Positions 8,727 through 16,535 of a DNA stretch of 41,904 nucleotides are shown one piece after another. The position numbers and the translations under genes are program-made. Each line of letters begins with the position of its first letter. The stretch's first letter is position 1. The DNA is from SAR324 cluster bacterium (GTDB lineage: Bacteria; SAR324; XYD2-FULL-50-16): NCBI GenBank assembly GCA_028282885.1, contig JANQGX010000053.1:1-41904 (forward strand). The letters run 5' to 3'. Below the pieces are notes generated by a model. It saw nothing but the letters and a program-made list of their open reading frames with translations. It did not search any database and was not told where the DNA came from.

Positions 8727-9647
8727 TTGAAAGACCATCCCTTAATACTGGAGATCAAGGGAAACTCTCTTGATGACGGCCCTGGAATCCGGAGTGTAGT
8801 ATTCTTCAAAGGTTGTCCTCTCTCCTGCATCTGGTGTCATAACCCGGAAAGCAAACAGAGGGACGTTGAAATCTCGTTTGACAGCAAGCAGTGTATCGCT
8901 TGTGGCAGTTGTCGCGATATTTGCACTCGTGACGCCCTTTCGGAAAAAAACCTATATTATATCAATCGCAACAAATGTGATTTGTGCCTGGAGTGCGTCG
9001 ATCCCTGCCCTACCGGAGCGCTGGAAGCCGTGGGGAAGAAAATGAATGTTGAAGATATCGTGGCAACGGTAGTGAGGGACAAACCGTTTTTTGATACTTC
9101 ACAAGGCGGTGTTACGCTTTCAGGTGGTGAACCGTTGATGTTCATGGACTTTACTTCCGATTTATTGAAATCCCTGAAAGCGGCCGGGATCCACACCCTG
9201 GTTGAAACTTGTGGTTTGTTCTCTTTCTCTGCATTTAAAGACAAAATCCTTCCGTTCTGCGACCAAGTGTACATGGATCTCAAACTACATGATACCGCCT
9301 TGCATCAGCAGTATTGCGGAACCTCTAATGAACTGATCCTGGAGAATCTGTTGGCGTTGCACAAATTGTCTATAGCAGGCAACCTGGAATTTTTAACCAG
9401 AATTCCCCTTGTTCCCGGGATTACCGATACAGACCAAAATCTGTCCGCTATTGCTTCCTTTCTTAAGGAAAATGGGATAGGTCAAGTTCAGATGCTGAAT
9501 TTTAATCCGTTGTGGGCTGAGAAATGTGCCAAGGTCGGCGTAGCGTATCCGTTTGAGAACAAACCCGAGATGCAAAAGTGGCTGGAACCTGAAAAATTGG
9601 AAGCTTGTAAAAGCATTTTCCTGAAAAGGGGAATTGAGGTATTATAG
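8727..9647 (+). CDS. Glycyl radical enzyme activase (radical SAM)
   Basis: A 306-aa activating enzyme that uses S-adenosylmethionine to place the glycyl radical on its partner. The radical SAM cluster motif is CPLSCIWC (CX3CX2C, about residues 30-37), preceded by GNSLDDGPGIRSVVFFKG. The insert carries two ferredoxin-type [4Fe-4S] motifs, CIACGSCRDIC and CDLCLECVDPCP, as in activases of choline lyase, glycerol dehydratase and benzylsuccinate synthase, unlike the short pyruvate formate-lyase activase. SGGEP (about 132) is the SAM-binding motif. The start is TTG at 8727 with GGAG at 8717-8720. It lies 163 bp upstream of the glycyl radical enzyme it surely activates. Confidence 0.95.
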   Translation: MKDHPLILEIKGNSLDDGPGIRSVVFFKGCPLSCIWCHNPESKQRDVEISFDSKQCIACGSCRDICTRDALSEKNLYYINRNKCDLCLECVDPCPTGALEAVGKKMNVEDIVATVVRDKPFFDTSQGGVTLSGGEPLMFMDFTSDLLKSLKAAGIHTLVETCGLFSFSAFKDKILPFCDQVYMDLKLHDTALHQQYCGTSNELILENLLALHKLSIAGNLEFLTRIPLVPGITDTDQNLSAIASFLKENGIGQVQMLNFNPLWAEKCAKVGVAYPFENKPEMQKWLEPEKLEACKSIFLKRGIEVL

Positions 9648-9690
9648 TCAGCAAATGTGGCAATATAGCTTACCGCCACTCGATTTCGTA

Positions 9691-9732
9691 TACCAGCGTG
9701 GTAACTACCCGCCAAGGGTGGCCTCTACCACG
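9691..9732 (+). promoter_or_regulatory. Structured intergenic element with two competing hairpins
   Basis: Between the activase and the radical enzyme, TGGTA (9699-9703) can pair either with TACCA at 9691-9695 (3-base loop) or, as part of the perfect 7-bp stem CGTGGTA (9697-9703) with TACCACG (9726-9732), around an inner ACCC/GGGT hairpin (9707-9719). The two folds exclude each other. No T-run follows, so this is not an ordinary terminator; it may set the relative expression of the two genes or stabilise the mRNA of the second. Confidence 0.4.
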
Positions 9733-9810
9733 AACTTCGTATTGAACAGTTCCGAAACATTCTCGATCAATTTGCAGTGATATCCGGATTAATCATACTG
9801 AGGAGACATC

Positions 9811-12795
9811 ATGCTGTTTCAAACTGATCCATCTTTGAACCTGGCATCCGACAAAAAAGCCCGCAAGTCCAGAACTCACTACCTGATCAAGTTCCTCCTC
9901 CGGTTGATGGCAGTTAACTTCAATTGGCGACCTTCCAAAAAACAGTACCTGAAAAGCGACCAGGGCTGGATTGATTCTACCATAGGTATCCGCACCCGCA
10001 ACGGCTCCATCACAACTGCCATCCAAATTAAAGATGGCAAGGTAAAAACCCTTTCCAAAGTCCCGGAAAACGCCGATGCCGTTTTCGTGCTGGAGAATGA
10101 CGACGTGGTTAAGGAGGTCCTCAAGGATGCCAGCGCCATGATGGTGATGATGCTGAAAAACAAGCTGTTGATCGAAGGAAACCTGAATTATCCCCTGCTC
10201 TTCGGGTACTACATCTCTCTATTTACGGGAGCTCCGGAAAAAACCAAAGATCGGAAGGAGCTTGCTTCACCTGAAGCAACACATAAGACGGAACTGGACA
10301 ATAGAAAGAAAGATCTGTTGAAAGGCGAGAAAGTTGATCCAGGGGTTAAACACCTCTCGGATCCCTACCTTTCCGAATTCTCCCTGGAAGATTTTCCCAG
10401 ATTGGCCGAATACCTCGATATCCATTTTACTAAAAAACCTGAGATCTGCCATGAACGACCCAAACTGTTAACGGATTGGTATAAACAAAACGGTTTTGAA
10501 AAGGATAATGATGGAAACCCATGGGTTCCGGAGTTAAGGCAAGCAAACGCTTTCAAATACCTGATGGAAAACAGAAAACCGATCATTCGTAGAGGCGACC
10601 TGATTGCAGGGACCACAACGACCCGAGAGATCGGCGTGGTGGTCTATCCGGACTCCTCAGGGAGTACGATTTGGTCAGAATTGAATACTGCGGATTCCAG
10701 GGAACTCAATCCTTACCATATTTCCGAGGAAACGAAGGAGATTCTGCACCGGGAGGTTTTTCCCTACTGGATCAGGAACAGGAGCTTCAGGGAATGGGTG
10801 AGGGAGAAATACAACAATCCGGTCTGTCAGCAACTGGATGAGAGATTTGCGGTCTATTTTCTGTGGAAGACGGTGGCGCTGTCCCATACCATCGCCGACT
10901 TTCCCAAGCTCCTCTCTAAAGGATCGCAGGTGATTATTGAAGAGATTCAAAAGGAAATGGAGACCGATGTTTCTTCGGACAGTAGAAAAAAGAATCCCCT
11001 GGAGGCGATGATCCTCTGCCTGGAAGGGCTTAATGCTTATGCGGCCAACCTTTCCAAACAGGCTTTTGAAGAAGCTATCGGCGAGAACGATCCTGAAAGA
11101 AAGAAGGAGTTGGCAAACCTGGGAGAGATCTGTGCCCGGGTTCCCAAACATCCCTGCCGTACATTGGAGGAAGCAGTTAACGCCCTTTGGATAGGCTGGG
11201 TCGCTCTTCACATGGAAAATACCAACGCTGGGCTTTCCCTGGGGAGGCTGGATCAGTGGCTTCAGCCTTATTATGAAGCGGATATGGAAAAACTGGATTC
11301 CGCTGAAGAGCGGGAAGTTTATATTGAAAAAGCAATCGAACTGATCGGGTGTTTTTACATGAGATGCACCGATCACCTGCCCCTGGTGGCAGATATAGGG
11401 AACTATCTCTTTGGTGGCAGTTCCTCGGATCAGGCCATAACGCTTGGAGGGCAGACGCCTGACGGAGAGGATGCTGTTAATGACATGACTTATATCTTTC
11501 TCAAGGTTACAGAAATGCTCAGCCTGCGGGATCCCAATGTCAATGCACGCTATGTCCCCGGCCTGAACACCGAATCCTACCTGAAAAGACTCTGTGAAGT
11601 TAACCTGATCACGGCAGCCACTCCTTCATTGCACAATGATAATGCTGTTCTGGCCTCCCTGGAAGAGTTCAATTACGATCCGAGAGATGCCAGGGACTGG
11701 TCGGCAACGGGTTGTGTGGAACCCACCCTCTCCGGTAAACACCTCTCTCACACCAATTGTATGATGATGAACATGGTCGCGCCCCTGGAGATGGCGCTTA
11801 ACAATGGTTTTCATCCGTTGATGAAGTGGAAAGTGGGGCCGGATACGGGAGAGATCGAGAAAGGGGATTTCAAGACCTTTGAGGATTTCTATGAAGCCTT
11901 CCTTGGGCAGTTCAAGTTTCTCATCGATCAATCCGTCGAGTTGAACAATATGCTGGGTGAAGCCCATACCTATATCAGGCCGACACCGCTGCTGTCATCA
12001 TTGATTGAAGGTTGTATCGAAAACGGCCGGGATGTGACCTGGGGCGGTGCCAAATACAACTCCTCCGGAGCTGCCTGCATAGGTCTGGCCGACGTTACCG
12101 ACTCCCTGCTGGCAATCAGGCAACTGGTGTTCGAAGATAAGCGGTTTACCCTGGAACAGCTCAAAGGTGCGATTGAGAAGAACTTTGAAGGTGATGAGGT
12201 TATTCACAACCTGATTCTGAACAAGGTTTCGCGATTTGGTTCCGGCAGCAGTGAAGCGGTGGAAATGGCCGACAGAATAGCTGCCTTTACCCACGACTAC
12301 TTTGGAAGCAAATTAAATTTCAGGGGAGGACCCTATACCGCCGGATTCTGGTCCATGTCCAATCATGTTGCCTTCGGCTCTCTTTCAGGAGCCCTGCCGT
12401 CTGGCAAGCTTGCCGAGAAAGCTTTTACACCGGGATTGACCCCGTCGCCGGTCGCGTCCAGGAATCTCCTGGATAATATTCGCGACGTTGCAGCGTTGAA
12501 TCCCAGGAATATGAACAATAATATGGCCTTCAATGTCAAGGTCGTTCCATCGTCTCAGGATAGCCATGAGCAGACAGTGGAAAACATCTACTCCTACGTC
12601 AAAACCTATTTTGACCTGGGAGGTATGCAAATGCAGCTCAATGTGGTGACTTCCGATATGTTGAGGGATGCCATGGAGCATCCTGAGGAATATCGAAATC
12701 TCATCGTACGGATCTCGGGTTACAATGCTTATTTTGTAACCCTGAATAAGGAGCTGCAGACCGAATTGATCGAAAGGGCCGAATACGGAATTTAA
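9811..12795 (+). CDS. Glycyl radical enzyme with N-terminal SCP2-like domain
   Basis: A 994-aa glycyl radical enzyme, about 150-200 residues longer than usual. Residues about 50-140 resemble an SCP2 sterol/lipid-binding domain (DGKVKTLSKVPENADAVFVL, then KNKLLIEGN). The barrel domain follows from about 200, with the active-site GCVEP (Cys635, Glu637). The radical loop RISGYNAYF places the glycyl radical on Gly970. Cys-Val-Glu is the pattern of eliminating enzymes (choline lyase, diol dehydratases, isethionate lyase), not of pyruvate formate-lyase (Cys-Cys). The ATG follows AGGAG. No microcompartment shell genes are nearby and no targeting tail is seen. The substrate is unknown; the extra domain suggests a hydrophobic one. 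The gene converges on the dehydratase operon with a 17-bp gap. Confidence 0.93.
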   Translation: MLFQTDPSLNLASDKKARKSRTHYLIKFLLRLMAVNFNWRPSKKQYLKSDQGWIDSTIGIRTRNGSITTAIQIKDGKVKTLSKVPENADAVFVLENDDVVKEVLKDASAMMVMMLKNKLLIEGNLNYPLLFGYYISLFTGAPEKTKDRKELASPEATHKTELDNRKKDLLKGEKVDPGVKHLSDPYLSEFSLEDFPRLAEYLDIHFTKKPEICHERPKLLTDWYKQNGFEKDNDGNPWVPELRQANAFKYLMENRKPIIRRGDLIAGTTTTREIGVVVYPDSSGSTIWSELNTADSRELNPYHISEETKEILHREVFPYWIRNRSFREWVREKYNNPVCQQLDERFAVYFLWKTVALSHTIADFPKLLSKGSQVIIEEIQKEMETDVSSDSRKKNPLEAMILCLEGLNAYAANLSKQAFEEAIGENDPERKKELANLGEICARVPKHPCRTLEEAVNALWIGWVALHMENTNAGLSLGRLDQWLQPYYEADMEKLDSAEEREVYIEKAIELIGCFYMRCTDHLPLVADIGNYLFGGSSSDQAITLGGQTPDGEDAVNDMTYIFLKVTEMLSLRDPNVNARYVPGLNTESYLKRLCEVNLITAATPSLHNDNAVLASLEEFNYDPRDARDWSATGCVEPTLSGKHLSHTNCMMMNMVAPLEMALNNGFHPLMKWKVGPDTGEIEKGDFKTFEDFYEAFLGQFKFLIDQSVELNNMLGEAHTYIRPTPLLSSLIEGCIENGRDVTWGGAKYNSSGAACIGLADVTDSLLAIRQLVFEDKRFTLEQLKGAIEKNFEGDEVIHNLILNKVSRFGSGSSEAVEMADRIAAFTHDYFGSKLNFRGGPYTAGFWSMSNHVAFGSLSGALPSGKLAEKAFTPGLTPSPVASRNLLDNIRDVAALNPRNMNNNMAFNVKVVPSSQDSHEQTVENIYSYVKTYFDLGGMQMQLNVVTSDMLRDAMEHPEEYRNLIVRISGYNAYFVTLNKELQTELIERAEYGI

Positions 12796-12812
12796 TGGCG
12801 GGCTGGAGAGAA

Positions 12813-13535
12813 TCAAAGATCGAGTCTCTCTTTGCGGATGGTTTTCAAATCTTCGCTTTCGGTGCAGATATCGGAATACTCGCAGGCGTCACAATCCATC
12901 TCGTTTTCATCGATCATCTTGTGAGTGGCCCGCAGAAACCGAAAAGCCTTTCCGACAATAGCTTTCAATTCTCGAACGACTGTGAGGTCGGTTGACAGGA
13001 TCACCTCGACGCTTCGAACCATCTCCAGTTTTCCGTATTCCCTGGATAACGCCTGCCCTAACACATGCAGGTTAAATCCGGCTTCCACGGCTTCCCGGCT
13101 GATCCTGCTCCATTCTCTCAGAAACTGGGAGACACCCCTTCGCATATACCCTTTTAGATCTACTCTATATTTAATCTCTTCCAGATTTTGAAAGGATCGA
13201 TAATCGTTCCAGGGATCAGGCAGTTCTGCGTCGATCAGAATGATTAAACCAAAATCATGTTTTTTATACTCTGATTCCCCGAGTTCCGGACCGATGACGG
13301 ATATTCGACCATTCTTCAGTCGATCTTCCTTGCCGGTTTGAAACAGAAATGACACCGACTCTTTTTTGGGTGGGCCCAGTTCGATGGCTGTTTCCTGTTT
13401 AAAGACAAAGTTCCGTTCTCCGCCTTCTGGCCAGGAGAAATCGGTGGAAAAGGCGTGGGTAATAACGTTTCCCTGTTTTCGTTCTCGTTCCAGGAGATTG
13501 AATAGTTGGTTTATGGACTGTCGGTATATTTCCAT
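12813..13535 (-). CDS. Stand-alone protein resembling the central domain of acetyl-CoA synthase
   Basis: A 240-aa protein that I recognise as similar to the middle part of the CODH/ACS acetyl-CoA synthase subunit (AcsB/CdhC). Matching stretches are IELGPPKKESVSFLF, GRISVIGPELGES, the WSRISREAVEAGFNLHVLG block (about 142-160; ACS has W-IRIS--A--KGF-L--LG) and the following SVEVILSTD. It ends just after CDACEYSDIC (Cys215, 218, 224), where ACS has the first A-cluster cysteines with different spacing. The Ni-binding C-G-C loop is absent, so acetyl-CoA synthesis is not expected. The ACS region it resembles contacts CoA and partner proteins. It is the last gene of the dehydratase operon, 10 bp after an activase, without a clear ribosome site. 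Its role is unknown. Confidence 0.75.
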   Translation of the reverse strand: MEIYRQSINQLFNLLERERKQGNVITHAFSTDFSWPEGGERNFVFKQETAIELGPPKKESVSFLFQTGKEDRLKNGRISVIGPELGESEYKKHDFGLIILIDAELPDPWNDYRSFQNLEEIKYRVDLKGYMRRGVSQFLREWSRISREAVEAGFNLHVLGQALSREYGKLEMVRSVEVILSTDLTVVRELKAIVGKAFRFLRATHKMIDENEMDCDACEYSDICTESEDLKTIRKERLDL

Positions 13536-13545
13536 CGTCAGGGTT

Positions 13546-14337
13546 TTAGCGGATGGACAGGCCCGATTTCCCTGCAGCGATCAGAGCGGCTCCCAGGGCC
13601 CCATTTAACTGGGGATCGACTTTGTCAAGGTGGTGCAGGGGGAGGGCCAGCCCTTCCGAAAGCGCATCGAACACGCCTCGGTTTTTGGCCACCCCACCGG
13701 ACATGGCAACGATATCGTCCAATCCGATGCTGCGCGCCAGGGAGGCTACCCGATTGGCCATGGCGACATGCAGAGCCTTGACAATATCGGTCGTTTTCCG
13801 GCCTTCGTTAACCAGCGAGATCACTTCACTTTCTGCAAAGATGACGCATTGGTTGGAGATTCTGATCGTCTCGGTGGATTGCTCTCCTATCTCCCCCATC
13901 TGATCCAGCGGAATTTCCAGCGCTTCGGCCATAACTTCCAGAAACCGGCCGGTTCCGGATGCGCATTTATCGTTGTAAATATAACGAGCCACCTCCCCTT
14001 CTTCGTCAAGGCGGATCACCTTGGCGTCCTGTCCACCGATATCGACTAGCATTTTAACTTCAGGAAGATTCCATTTTGCCCCTTTGGCATGACAAACGAT
14101 TTCCGACTCCGTCTCGGCGACAAAACCGATGAGATCTTTTCCATATCCCGTGCCTACCGCATAGTCGATTCGATCACGACGGATACCCGCGGATTCAACA
14201 GCTATTTCCAGCGCATCCTCGGCCGACTGATCCGGTTTGATACCTCCCCTGATTACGGAACTGCCGAGAATCTTTTCCTCTTCAAGGATAACGACTTTTG
14301 CGGTTAATGAGCCTACATCACACCCTGCAACGATCAT
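13546..14337 (-). CDS. BadF/BadG/HgdC-type ATPase activase (first copy)
   Basis: A 263-aa ASKHA-fold ATPase that drives single electrons into a dehydratase or aryl-CoA reductase. It begins with the phosphate loop AGCDVGSLTAK, has VDIGGQDAK (98-106), the bridging-cluster cysteines in NDKCASGTGRFLE (Cys125) and SNQCVIFAESE (Cys164), and the adenosine motif MSGGVAKN. As known for HgdC, a homodimer or pair holds one [4Fe-4S] between the subunits. All key residues are present. It is 15 bp downstream of a second, different activase, which favours a heterodimer as in BzdPQ or BcrAD. Which of P or Q it matches cannot be told by eye. Confidence 0.93.
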   Translation of the reverse strand: MIVAGCDVGSLTAKVVILEEEKILGSSVIRGGIKPDQSAEDALEIAVESAGIRRDRIDYAVGTGYGKDLIGFVAETESEIVCHAKGAKWNLPEVKMLVDIGGQDAKVIRLDEEGEVARYIYNDKCASGTGRFLEVMAEALEIPLDQMGEIGEQSTETIRISNQCVIFAESEVISLVNEGRKTTDIVKALHVAMANRVASLARSIGLDDIVAMSGGVAKNRGVFDALSEGLALPLHHLDKVDPQLNGALGAALIAAGKSGLSIR

Positions 14338-14352
14338 AACTGTCTCCCTGTC

Positions 14353-15129
14353 TTATCTGTTCCGTCCAAACAAAGCAGCGCCGATGGCTCCGACCAGTTG
14401 TGGATCTGCTCGTCTGATCGGCTTCAATCTGAATCCCAGGAGTTTTTCCATCAGGCTTGTAACGCCCCTGTTTTTGGCTACTCCACCTGTCATACAGACT
14501 TCTTTCTCGGGCTGCACGCTGTTGACCAGGGTCGATACCCGCTTGGCCATGGCCAGGTTGATCCCTGCCCCGATATCTTCAACCGGAATACCGGAATGGA
14601 TGAATTTAACAATATCGGCCTGTGCCCAGACTGTGCAGGTAGAGGTCAAGGTGACCGGTGAATTCGATTTTCTGTTCAAATCTCCCAGCTCCGATATATC
14701 CATGTATAGCGCCTTGGCCATCACTTCCAGGAAGCGTCCCGTCCCGGACGCACATTTGTCATTGGTTACGAATCTCACCACCTCACCCTGGTCGTCAATT
14801 CGGATAATCTTACAGTCCTGCCCGCCGATATCTATGATCGTTTTGATGGACGGGAGCAGCCATTTTGCTCCCCTGGCGTGGCAGGAGATCTCTGATTTTA
14901 CATCGGTGACAAAGGGTATTTTCTCCCTGCCGTAACCGGTTCCAATAACGTTGCTGAGCTCGGATTCCGTCACTCCCGCTTTTTCCATCGCTTCAGCCAT
15001 TGCCTGGCGGGCGGAAGCTTCCGGATTTGATTTGGACTTGATCAGCGCCGAGCTTTTGACGGCTTTGTCATCCATGATAACCGCTTTTGTGGTCAACGAT
15101 CCAACATCACAGCCTGCAGTCAGTGTCAT
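14353..15129 (-). CDS. BadF/BadG/HgdC-type ATPase activase (second copy)
   Basis: A 258-aa ASKHA ATPase similar to its downstream neighbour but clearly diverged. It has AGCDVGSLTTK, IDIGGQDCK, cluster cysteines in TNDKCASGTGRF (Cys126) and TSTCTVWAQAD (Cys165), and the late MTGGVAKNRG. The usual FAES after the second Cys is changed to WAQA, a difference between the two copies. Its ATG overlaps the stop of the 466-aa subunit gene by 4 bases, so synthesis is coupled. Two short activases directly after two dehydratase-type subunits is the gene content of class I benzoyl-CoA reductases of the Bzd type; many dehydratases need only one activase. Confidence 0.92.
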   Translation of the reverse strand: MTLTAGCDVGSLTTKAVIMDDKAVKSSALIKSKSNPEASARQAMAEAMEKAGVTESELSNVIGTGYGREKIPFVTDVKSEISCHARGAKWLLPSIKTIIDIGGQDCKIIRIDDQGEVVRFVTNDKCASGTGRFLEVMAKALYMDISELGDLNRKSNSPVTLTSTCTVWAQADIVKFIHSGIPVEDIGAGINLAMAKRVSTLVNSVQPEKEVCMTGGVAKNRGVTSLMEKLLGFRLKPIRRADPQLVGAIGAALFGRNR

Positions 15130-16526
15130 AGCAGTCCCCTGATAGATAAAAATTCGTCCAGACGGGTTTTGGTGCTTTCCCAGGTTTCGACCCGGTCGTC
15201 AAAAGCATCCCCATACATGATATGAACCGGGAATCCAGCAGCCTCTATTTCCCTGGCAAAGGGTTTAACCATCCCCCAGGTATTCCGACAGCCGGGGGTT
15301 CCGTTATAGATGATGCAATCGGCTTTATAGGTTCGTGCCAGGGAAAGGGATTCCTCCAGCCACATGTTTGGACCATCAAGCGGTCCGCGAATCGATCTCA
15401 CCATGGGCAGGGTAGCGTTCATTTCTGCAATGCTCGAAAGCATGGTCGTCATGTTACTGGTATCAATACCGTAGGTGGATTTTTCCAGGTTTGCAGTATA
15501 GCCGGCGTTGTCCCGGAAATTTCTGGAGAGAATACCGCCGATATGGGCAATACCGTGCTGATCCAGCCAATTAAAGAAATTCAGGTCCAGGGTGTAATGA
15601 TCGATATAACACATATAAGCCCTGATGTTTTCTTTACCCGAATAGAGACCGCTTTTTTCTGTTTTTGCATTGCTCTCAACAGCCGTCAGCATATCGGCCA
15701 ATAGAGCGGTATACTCCGGACAACCAGAGAAGAGGAACCGTCCGATGTAGATAAACAGGTTGTAAATCACCGGAATAGGATTAGGTTTCAGTAAATGAAA
15801 GTCTTCCAGTTCTGCCAGCAGGTCATCCTGCTTGTCTACTTCCATGAGAATCTGGCGCAGTTTCCCCTCCTCCAGCGGGTAACCGGTCTGCTCTTCCAAA
15901 AAGGTTATGAGATCCCGGTAATCGTCGAGATGATACTGCTTTGTTTTGTCATCTCCGATAGTATGGGGATAGTTGAGCTGGAAAAAGGGCTTGTCCAGGT
16001 AGGCAGAGGCGAAAGCAAATGCGTTGGCGTTGGTGTCGCAGACGCCCGGCGTATCACAGACAAACATATTGATCTCTTCCCCCAGCCCAGCCATATATGC
16101 GCCAAGAGCGCCTCGTTGTGATGAACAGGAGGTCTCGGTGAAACCCAACTCACACCCGTAATCCAGGTAATCGTATGCCCCCCTTTTCCAAAGCAGCCCC
16201 GCCAGTCCGGTCATCACTTCAAGAGTGACCGGGACGATATTCATGGCGTGAAACAACGCCGGAGAGAGACAAAAGGTAATAGCCGCCACTTTTTTACCGG
16301 AATCGCGGGCATTGAGCAGATTTTCAAAATAAAGGCTCAACATCCGGATGAAACGAAAGCCGATTTCACCTTCTCTTAACAGGACGGACAGTGTTCCTCT
16401 AAAATAGGGAATCTCTTTGAGCAGGTAGTGAATCTCTTTTTCCGAACAATTTCCAATACCGGATGCTGTTTTCAAAAGACTGCCTAACATCCAGTCGTAG
16501 TTGTACTCTTTGATTTCGGGTCTCAT
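15126..16526 (-). CDS. 2-hydroxyacyl-CoA dehydratase / benzoyl-CoA reductase family subunit (BzdO-sized)
   Basis: A 466-aa member of the HgdB/BcrB family, which binds a [4Fe-4S] cluster through scattered cysteines and acts on CoA thioesters. Visible landmarks are AAITFCLSPALFHAMNIVPV near residue 85, ETSCSSQRGALGA, MFVCDTPGVCD and the late IIYNGTPGCRNTWG. The length matches the 450-residue class (BzdO, BcrB) rather than the 380-residue class encoded next to it. It starts 9 bp after the 379-aa gene and overlaps the activase. Together the two should form the catalytic heterodimer. Whether it reduces an aromatic ring or dehydrates a hydroxyacyl-CoA cannot be decided from the motifs I can see. 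Confidence 0.9.
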   Translation of the reverse strand: MRPEIKEYNYDWMLGSLLKTASGIGNCSEKEIHYLLKEIPYFRGTLSVLLREGEIGFRFIRMLSLYFENLLNARDSGKKVAAITFCLSPALFHAMNIVPVTLEVMTGLAGLLWKRGAYDYLDYGCELGFTETSCSSQRGALGAYMAGLGEEINMFVCDTPGVCDTNANAFAFASAYLDKPFFQLNYPHTIGDDKTKQYHLDDYRDLITFLEEQTGYPLEEGKLRQILMEVDKQDDLLAELEDFHLLKPNPIPVIYNLFIYIGRFLFSGCPEYTALLADMLTAVESNAKTEKSGLYSGKENIRAYMCYIDHYTLDLNFFNWLDQHGIAHIGGILSRNFRDNAGYTANLEKSTYGIDTSNMTTMLSSIAEMNATLPMVRSIRGPLDGPNMWLEESLSLARTYKADCIIYNGTPGCRNTWGMVKPFAREIEAAGFPVHIMYGDAFDDRVETWESTKTRLDEFLSIRGLL

Positions 16527-16535
16527 GTTGGCCTC

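Noticed and set aside
8727..12795. Glycyl radical pair as a microcompartment-type choline or propanediol lyase system
   Set aside because: No shell, aldehyde dehydrogenase or phosphotransacylase genes are nearby, and the N-terminal extension is SCP2-like, not an encapsulation peptide.
10675..12816. Minus-strand frames opposite the glycyl radical enzyme (233, 113 and 143 residues)
   Set aside because: Shadows of a strongly conserved enzyme; no recognisable motifs.
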